Below, one piece after another: positions 5,897 through 9,259 of a stretch of DNA of 9,259 nt. The DNA is from Tepidimonas sp. (GTDB lineage Bacteria; Pseudomonadota; Gammaproteobacteria; Burkholderiales; Burkholderiaceae_C). Both the position numbers and the translations under genes were made by a program. Where the stretch lies: NCBI GenBank assembly GCA_025054905.1, contig JANWZF010000165.1, positions 1-9,259 on the forward strand, written 5' to 3'. The notes beneath the pieces are model-generated. The model had not been told where the DNA came from, searched no databases, and saw only the letters and a list, made by a program, of their open reading frames with translations. Position 1 is the stretch's first letter; each line of letters starts with the position of its first letter.

Positions 5897-7480
5897 ATGG
5901 GACTCAAGACCAGCCTCGGGCTGCGCCTGACGCAGCAGCTGACCTTGACCCCCCAGCTGCAGCAATCGCTGCGGCTGCTGCAGCTGTCGGCCCTGGAGCT
6001 GGAGCAGGAAGTCGAGCAGATGTTGGCCGACAATCCGTTCCTGGAGCGGGCCGAGGCGGACGAGGACGGGCAGGCGGCGGCTGAAGACGACCCCGCGACA
6101 CCGCCAGCCGACTCCGGCGCGCACGAGGACGTCGAGGCCCCCGCGGGCCTGATGAACGAAGCCGAGCCGCCCGACGCCTTCAGCGTGATCGAGGCCGCCG
6201 ACCCACAGGCCCAGGCCGACTGGGACGCCCAGCTCGACGACGCCGCCGGTGGCTGGCGCGACGATGACCCGGATGCCACGCTGGGGCCGGACTGGCAGTG
6301 GGATGGCCCCGGCCTGGACCGCGACGGCCGCTGGCTGGATGGCGATGAGCCGGCCAGCGCCGCCGATCTGGCCCGCGGACGCGAGCGGCTGCAGGACCAT
6401 CTGCACCAGCAGGCGCTGGCGTTGCATCTGGATGCACAGGAGCGCGCCGCACTGCATTTCTTGATCGAGTCGCTGGACGACGACGGCTATCTGAGCGAAC
6501 CGCTGGAGGATTTGGCCGATGCGCTGCTGGCGCGCCAGGCCGACGGCCGCGCAGACCCTGAGCTGCGCGAGGAGCTGCTGGCGTTGCTGCGGCGTGCGCT
6601 GGGCTGGCTGCAGGCGATGGAGCCGGCTGGCGTTGGCGCCCGTCACCTGGCCGAGTGCCTGCGCCTGCAAGTGCTGGAGCTGCGCAACGAGCCGGCAGCC
6701 CGGGCGGCGCTGGCCTTGTGCGCCCAGCCGCTGGAGTGGATCGCGCGGCGCGACCTCAGGCGCCTGGGTGCCGCCACCGGCCTGGACGAGGCCATGGTAC
6801 GCGCCGGGTTGGCGGTGCTGGCGCGGCTGGAGCCCAAACCCGCACGCCGCTTCGCCGAGGCCGAGCAGCTGGTCATCGTGCCGGATGTGCTGGTCACGCT
6901 GCGCGGCACCGAATTCGACGTGCAGCTCAACCCCGCGGTGCAGCCGCGCCTGCGTCTTTGCGATGCCTACGCGCAGGCGCTGCGCCAACACCGCGGCGGG
7001 GACCTGCAGCAGCGCCTGCAGGAGGCCCGCTGGTTCATCAAAAACCTGCAGCAACGCGGCGAAACCCTGCTGCGCGTGGCACGCGCCATCGTGCAGCAGC
7101 AGCGCAGCTTCTTCCTGCACGGCGACATCGGCATGCGCCCGCTGGTGCTGCGCGACATCGCGGCCGAGCTGGGCCTGCATGAGTCGACCATCAGCCGCGT
7201 GACCACCGCCAAATACATGGCCACCCCGCGCGGCACCTACGAGCTGAAATATTTCTTTGGCTCGGCGCTGGCCACCGACGGCGGCGGCAACGCCTCCAGC
7301 ACCGCCGTACGCGCACTGATCCGCCAGATGATCGCCGAAGAAGATCCACACCATCCGTTGAGCGACGCCCAGATCGCCGAGCGGCTCAAGGAGCAAGGCA
7401 TCGAATGCGCGCGGCGTACCGTGGCCAAGTACCGTGAAGCGCTGCGCATCCCCACGGCCACCCTGCGTCGCGCGCGCTAA
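5897..7480 (+). CDS. rpoN: RNA polymerase sigma-54 factor RpoN
   Basis: Sigma-54 directs RNA polymerase to -24/-12 promoters and needs an AAA+ activator to open DNA. The product has 527 residues. Region I (about 1-50) is rich in Gln and Leu and starts MGLKTSLGLRLTQQLTLTPQ, ending in MLADNPFLE. Region II (about 51-160) is a long acidic linker rich in Asp, Glu, Ala and Pro. The core-binding domain follows. The helix-turn-helix is near 419-440 (RDIAAELGLHESTISRV), followed by YMATPRGTYELKYFF. The RpoN box ARRTVAKYR is at 505-513. The protein is longer than the 477 residues of E. coli RpoN, mostly through region II. The gene starts three bases after lptB without a Shine-Dalgarno sequence, so translation probably depends on coupling. 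The usual next genes hpf and ptsN are not here. Assignment is secure. Confidence 0.97.
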   Translation: MGLKTSLGLRLTQQLTLTPQLQQSLRLLQLSALELEQEVEQMLADNPFLERAEADEDGQAAAEDDPATPPADSGAHEDVEAPAGLMNEAEPPDAFSVIEAADPQAQADWDAQLDDAAGGWRDDDPDATLGPDWQWDGPGLDRDGRWLDGDEPASAADLARGRERLQDHLHQQALALHLDAQERAALHFLIESLDDDGYLSEPLEDLADALLARQADGRADPELREELLALLRRALGWLQAMEPAGVGARHLAECLRLQVLELRNEPAARAALALCAQPLEWIARRDLRRLGAATGLDEAMVRAGLAVLARLEPKPARRFAEAEQLVIVPDVLVTLRGTEFDVQLNPAVQPRLRLCDAYAQALRQHRGGDLQQRLQEARWFIKNLQQRGETLLRVARAIVQQQRSFFLHGDIGMRPLVLRDIAAELGLHESTISRVTTAKYMATPRGTYELKYFFGSALATDGGGNASSTAVRALIRQMIAEEDPHHPLSDAQIAERLKEQGIECARRTVAKYREALRIPTATLRRAR

Positions 7481-7498
7481 CCCCCACCCTTCACCGAC

Positions 7499-8725
7499 AT
7501 GGACTGCTTCGACCTGTACCTGCCCGCCCCGGGCGGCGCTGCCGAGCTGCTGGCCGACGAAATCGCCACCCTGCTCAACCACCCACGCCAAACGCTGCAG
7601 GTGCAGCGCAGCGGCGTGGCCCTGCGCGCCGACTGGGATGCCGTGCTGCGGCTCAACTTGCACAGCCGCATCGCACAGCGCGTGCTGGTGCAACTGCACG
7701 CTGGCCCCTACCACAACGAGGACGACATCTACGCCGCTGCGGCCGGCCTGACGTGGGAGGACTGGTTCACCCCGCAGCACACGATCAAGGTGGAGGTCAC
7801 GGCGCAGCGCTGTCCGCTGCGCAGCGTGCAGTTCGCCGCGCTGCGCGTCAAGGATGCCGTGTGCGACCGGCTGCGCGCCCGCCGCGGCGCACGTCCCAGC
7901 GTGGACACGGCCCGCCCTGACGTGCGGCTGCACTTGCACCTGCAGGAGCAGCGCTTGCTGATCCTGCTGGACACCAGCGGCGAGCCGCTGTTCAAGCGCG
8001 GCTGGCGCGACGATCAGGGCGACGCCCCGCTGAAGGAGACCCTGGCCGCCGCCGTGCTGGCCGCCACCGGCTGGCCGCGGACGGTCGACGAGGCACCGCT
8101 GCCGCTGGTGGATCCGTTTTGCGGCAGCGGCACCCTGCCGATCGAAGCCGCGCAGCATCTGCTGCGGCTGGCGCCAGGGCGGGCCCGGCGCTTTGCCTTC
8201 GAGCGGCTGCTGCCGCACGACGCCTCACGCTGGCAGGCCCTGCGCGAGCAGGCACGCGCGGCCGAGCGCCCCTGGCCGCGCGGACAGGCCCCATTGATCC
8301 ATGGCAGCGACGTGTCGTTCCGGATGGTGGATTTTGCCCGCCGCAACGCCCAGCGCGCCGGCGTGGCCGAAGCCGTGCTGCTGCGCGGCGGCGATGCGCT
8401 GCAGCGCCTGCCGCCGGTGGCCAACCCCGGCGTGCTGGTGCTCAATCCCCCTTATGGAGAGCGTATCGGCGCCGCCGGCGTGGCCGGCGCCCTGGGCGCC
8501 GACGAATTCTGGCAACGGCTGGCAGCGCACTGGAAGGCCCACTGGGGCGGCTGGACCGCCTGGATCCTGTCGCCCGACACCCAGCTGCCGCGCCGGCTTC
8601 GGCTGCAAGCCACGCGGCGCCTGCCGCTGTTCAATGGGCCGATCGAGTGCCGGCTGTGGAGGTTTGCGCTACAAGGACGAACCACTAAAAATGATCATGG
8701 CGAATACGAAAACGATGCCGATTGA
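7499..8725 (+). CDS. rlmL: THUMP-domain 23S rRNA guanine-N2 methyltransferase, RlmL-like
   Basis: RlmL transfers a methyl group from S-adenosylmethionine to N2 of guanine 2445 in 23S rRNA. The product has 408 residues: an N-terminal domain with a THUMP region (roughly 50-155, ending GEPLFKRGWR), then a Rossmann methyltransferase domain. SAM-binding motif I is DPFCGSGTLPIEAA starting at 205. The catalytic NPPYGERIG motif starts at 316. The family ending LFNGPIECRLWRF is present. In E. coli RlmL is fused to RlmK (702 residues); here only the RlmL half exists, as in other stand-alone members, so the exact target guanine is inferred. It starts 18 bases after rpoN with no Shine-Dalgarno sequence. 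Its last about 19 residues are unusually hydrophilic and AT-rich in codons (KNDHGEYENDAD); this part overlaps a terminator-like structure and may be a recent extension. Confidence 0.88.
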   Translation: MDCFDLYLPAPGGAAELLADEIATLLNHPRQTLQVQRSGVALRADWDAVLRLNLHSRIAQRVLVQLHAGPYHNEDDIYAAAAGLTWEDWFTPQHTIKVEVTAQRCPLRSVQFAALRVKDAVCDRLRARRGARPSVDTARPDVRLHLHLQEQRLLILLDTSGEPLFKRGWRDDQGDAPLKETLAAAVLAATGWPRTVDEAPLPLVDPFCGSGTLPIEAAQHLLRLAPGRARRFAFERLLPHDASRWQALREQARAAERPWPRGQAPLIHGSDVSFRMVDFARRNAQRAGVAEAVLLRGGDALQRLPPVANPGVLVLNPPYGERIGAAGVAGALGADEFWQRLAAHWKAHWGGWTAWILSPDTQLPRRLRLQATRRLPLFNGPIECRLWRFALQGRTTKNDHGEYENDAD

Positions 8726-8736
8726 GTGGTTTTTTT
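8680..8736 (+). terminator. Possible intrinsic terminator overlapping the end of rlmL
   Basis: AACCACT (8680-8686) pairs perfectly with AGTGGTT (8725-8731), and the run of seven T (8730-8736) follows at once. The right arm begins at the last base of the rlmL stop codon and the left arm lies in the coding sequence. The 38-base loop is long, but could be shortened by ATC/GAT and GGC/GCC inner pairs. It would end the lptA-lptB-rpoN-rlmL transcript. The weak, AT-rich stem makes efficiency doubtful. Confidence 0.4.
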
Positions 8737-8746
8737 GCAACTCAAT
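8721..8746. repeat. Inverted repeat competing with the rlmL terminator stem
   Basis: ATTGAGT (8721-8727) and ACTCAAT (8740-8746) are perfect 7-base complements around a 12-base T-rich loop. The left arm shares bases 8725-8727 with the right arm of the terminator-like stem, so the two hairpins cannot form together. It may be an alternative RNA fold or a DNA-binding palindrome. Confidence 0.4.
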
Positions 8747-8767
8747 GGCAGACAGTGGTGCACGCCC

Positions 8768-8848
8768 ATGTCAGTTTGTGGTAAAGTTTTTGGTGAGCCC
8801 TACGCGGCTCCCCGCTTTTCCTCCCTGAGCGGGTGCCTTTGTGTGTGA
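8768..8848 (+). CDS. Possible 26-codon small ORF (weak)
   Basis: ATG 8768 opens a frame of 26 codons ending at TGA 8846-8848. The peptide begins MSVCGKVFGEPYAAP and ends in a cysteine-containing GCLCV, giving cysteines at 4, 23 and 25. It covers the first two hairpins of the candidate small RNA and stops inside the loop of the third, just before the intrinsic terminator, a layout resembling a leader peptide. Against it: there is no Shine-Dalgarno sequence, no plus-strand gene downstream to regulate, and the proposed promoter at 8779-8787 would start transcripts after the ATG. I do not recognise the peptide. Confidence 0.18.
   Translation: MSVCGKVFGEPYAAPRFSSLSGCLCV
8779..8787 (+). promoter_or_regulatory. 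Possible extended -10 element for the intergenic small RNA
   Basis: TGG followed by TAAAGT (8782-8787) is a TGn-extended -10 with four of six consensus bases, in a locally AT-rich stretch. Transcription would begin near 8794, one base before the first hairpin. I find no good -35. Confidence 0.35.
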
Positions 8849-8898
8849 CAGCATAAGGCTTGTGCCCCCGGTCGGATCACGTCCGGGGGTCTTTTTTT
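8794..8898 (+). ncRNA. Candidate structured small RNA ending in an intrinsic terminator; family not recognised
   Basis: Four consecutive stem-loops fill the space between rlmL and the convergent thiolase gene. Stem 1 is GAGCC/GGCTC (8795-8799/8806-8810). Stem 2 is CCCGCT/AGCGGG (8811-8816/8828-8833), with a pyrimidine-rich loop that exposes CCTCC (8820-8824). Stem 3 is GCCTT/AAGGC (8835-8839/8855-8859). Stem 4 is the terminator. The stems abut or nearly abut, and an extended -10 element sits just upstream. No plus-strand gene follows within the window, so the strong terminator must end either this RNA or read-through from rlmL. The CCTCC loop could pair with Shine-Dalgarno sequences, as proposed for some bacterial small RNAs, but the target is unknown. 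I checked it by eye against tRNA, tmRNA, SRP RNA, 6S and common riboswitches and see no match. The 5' end is an estimate. Confidence 0.5.
8865..8898 (+). terminator. Intrinsic (rho-independent) terminator, plus strand
   Basis: CCCCCGG (8865-8871) pairs with CCGGGGG (8883-8889) around an 11-base loop, followed by TC and seven T (8892-8898). On the minus strand the T tract is missing, so it acts on plus-strand transcripts. It lies ten bases from the end of the convergent thiolase gene and protects it from antisense read-through. Confidence 0.85.
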
Positions 8899-8907
8899 GC
8901 GGAGGCC

Positions 8908-9259
8908 TCAGACTCGCTCCAGCACCAGCGCGATGCCCTGGCCGACGCCGATGCACATCGTGCACAGCGCATAGCGTCCACCACAGCGGTGCAGCTGGTT
9001 GACGGCGGTCGTCACCAACCGCGCGCCGCTGGCCCCCAGCGGATGACCCAGCGCAATGGCGCCGCCGTTGGGGTTGACGCGCGCATCGTCATCGGGCAGC
9101 CCGAGCAACCGCAGCACGGCCAGCGCCTGCGCCGCAAACGCTTCGTTGAGCTCGATGACGTCCATCTGCTCCAGCGTCAGGCCGGTGCGCGCCAGCACCT
9201 TGCGCGTGGCCGGTGCGGGCCCGATGCCCATGATGCGCGGCGGCACCCCCGCCACCGCC
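8908..9259 (-). CDS. pcaF: Acetyl-CoA acyltransferase (thiolase), 3-oxoadipyl-CoA thiolase type, C-terminal part
   Basis: The minus-strand frame is open to the right edge and ends at the complement of 8908-8910 (TGA), giving about 116 C-terminal residues of a protein usually near 400. It shows the thiolase C-terminal signatures: ELNEAFAAQ, NPNGGAIALGHPLGASGAR with the catalytic histidine (codon 9043-9045), and CTMCIGVGQG with the acid/base cysteine (codon 8953-8955). The segment PPRIMGIGPAPATRKVL and the ending IALVLERV resemble 3-oxoadipyl-CoA thiolases (PcaF of the beta-ketoadipate pathway, PaaJ of phenylacetate degradation), which release succinyl-CoA and acetyl-CoA. A biosynthetic or beta-oxidation thiolase cannot be excluded from this part alone. 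It converges on the small RNA and rlmL cluster. No terminator for its own strand was identified. Confidence 0.9.
   Translation of the reverse strand, partial: AVAGVPPRIMGIGPAPATRKVLARTGLTLEQMDVIELNEAFAAQALAVLRLLGLPDDDARVNPNGGAIALGHPLGASGARLVTTAVNQLHRCGGRYALCTMCIGVGQGIALVLERV

Noticed and set aside
7077..7095. A TGGCACG sequence inside rpoN as a sigma-54 promoter
   Set aside because: The -12 GC is not at the required spacing and the site is internal to rpoN without a nearby downstream start.
5714..8218. An open frame of 834 codons on the minus strand opposite lptB, rpoN and rlmL
   Set aside because: It lies antisense to three well-conserved genes. Its composition (Gln, Ala, Gly, Arg, His rich, no recognisable motif) is that expected from the complement of GC-rich codons.
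8865..8889. The GC-rich stem as the terminator of the minus-strand thiolase gene
   Set aside because: Read on the minus strand the stem is followed by CACAAGCC rather than a T run, so it cannot serve as an intrinsic terminator in that direction.
8726..8907. A tRNA, tmRNA, SRP RNA, 6S RNA or common riboswitch in the intergenic region
   Set aside because: None of the diagnostic features was found by eye (T-loop GTTCGA, SRP tetraloop core, long 6S closing stem with bubble, thiamine or cobalamin boxes).

Overview
This is high-GC chromosomal DNA packed with housekeeping genes. Protein similarity and gene content point to a betaproteobacterium of the order Burkholderiales, probably near the Comamonadaceae. 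The clues are the ArgS N-terminus, the run argS / SPOR protein / dsbA, the order lptA-lptB-rpoN, a stand-alone RlmL-type methyltransferase, and a PcaF/PaaJ-type thiolase. The genus cannot be fixed from this window. There is no mobile element, CRISPR array, rRNA or tRNA that I can support.

Layout. Nine genes run on the plus strand and one partial gene runs on the minus strand. Positions 1-333 hold the 3' end of a DUF2237 gene. speB (agmatinase) lies at 378-1361 and argS at 1389-3062. A SPOR-domain membrane protein (3089-3742) and a periplasmic DsbA-like oxidoreductase (3824-4450) follow. Next comes a compact cluster: lptA (4521-5135), lptB (5132-5893), rpoN (5897-7480) and an RlmL-like 23S rRNA methyltransferase (7499-8725). 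The interval 8726-8907 separates this cluster from the convergent 3' end of a thiolase gene (8908-9259, minus strand), and it is the most interesting part of the window. It is locally AT-rich at its left end. It holds two mutually exclusive inverted repeats, a possible extended -10 element, three small hairpins and a textbook intrinsic terminator. It reads as a stand-alone, roughly 105-nt small RNA of no family I recognise.

How the genes relate. Several products act in the envelope: the SPOR protein (division or peptidoglycan), DsbA (disulfide formation), LptA and LptB (lipopolysaccharide export). lptA and lptB are translationally coupled, and rpoN starts three bases after lptB, so sigma-54 supply is tied to lipopolysaccharide transport genes. 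lptC is not next to lptA here, and hpf/ptsN do not follow rpoN. SpeB turns agmatine into putrescine and urea; a sigma-54-like sequence with correct GG/GC spacing lies just upstream of it. Several genes (speB, argS, dsbA, rpoN, rlmL) lack a clear Shine-Dalgarno sequence. For argS, and perhaps speB, a -10-like hexamer sits 7-8 bases before the start codon, suggesting leaderless transcripts.

Limits. All identifications come from reading motifs and remembered family features, without database searches. RNA structures were paired by hand, with no folding energies.
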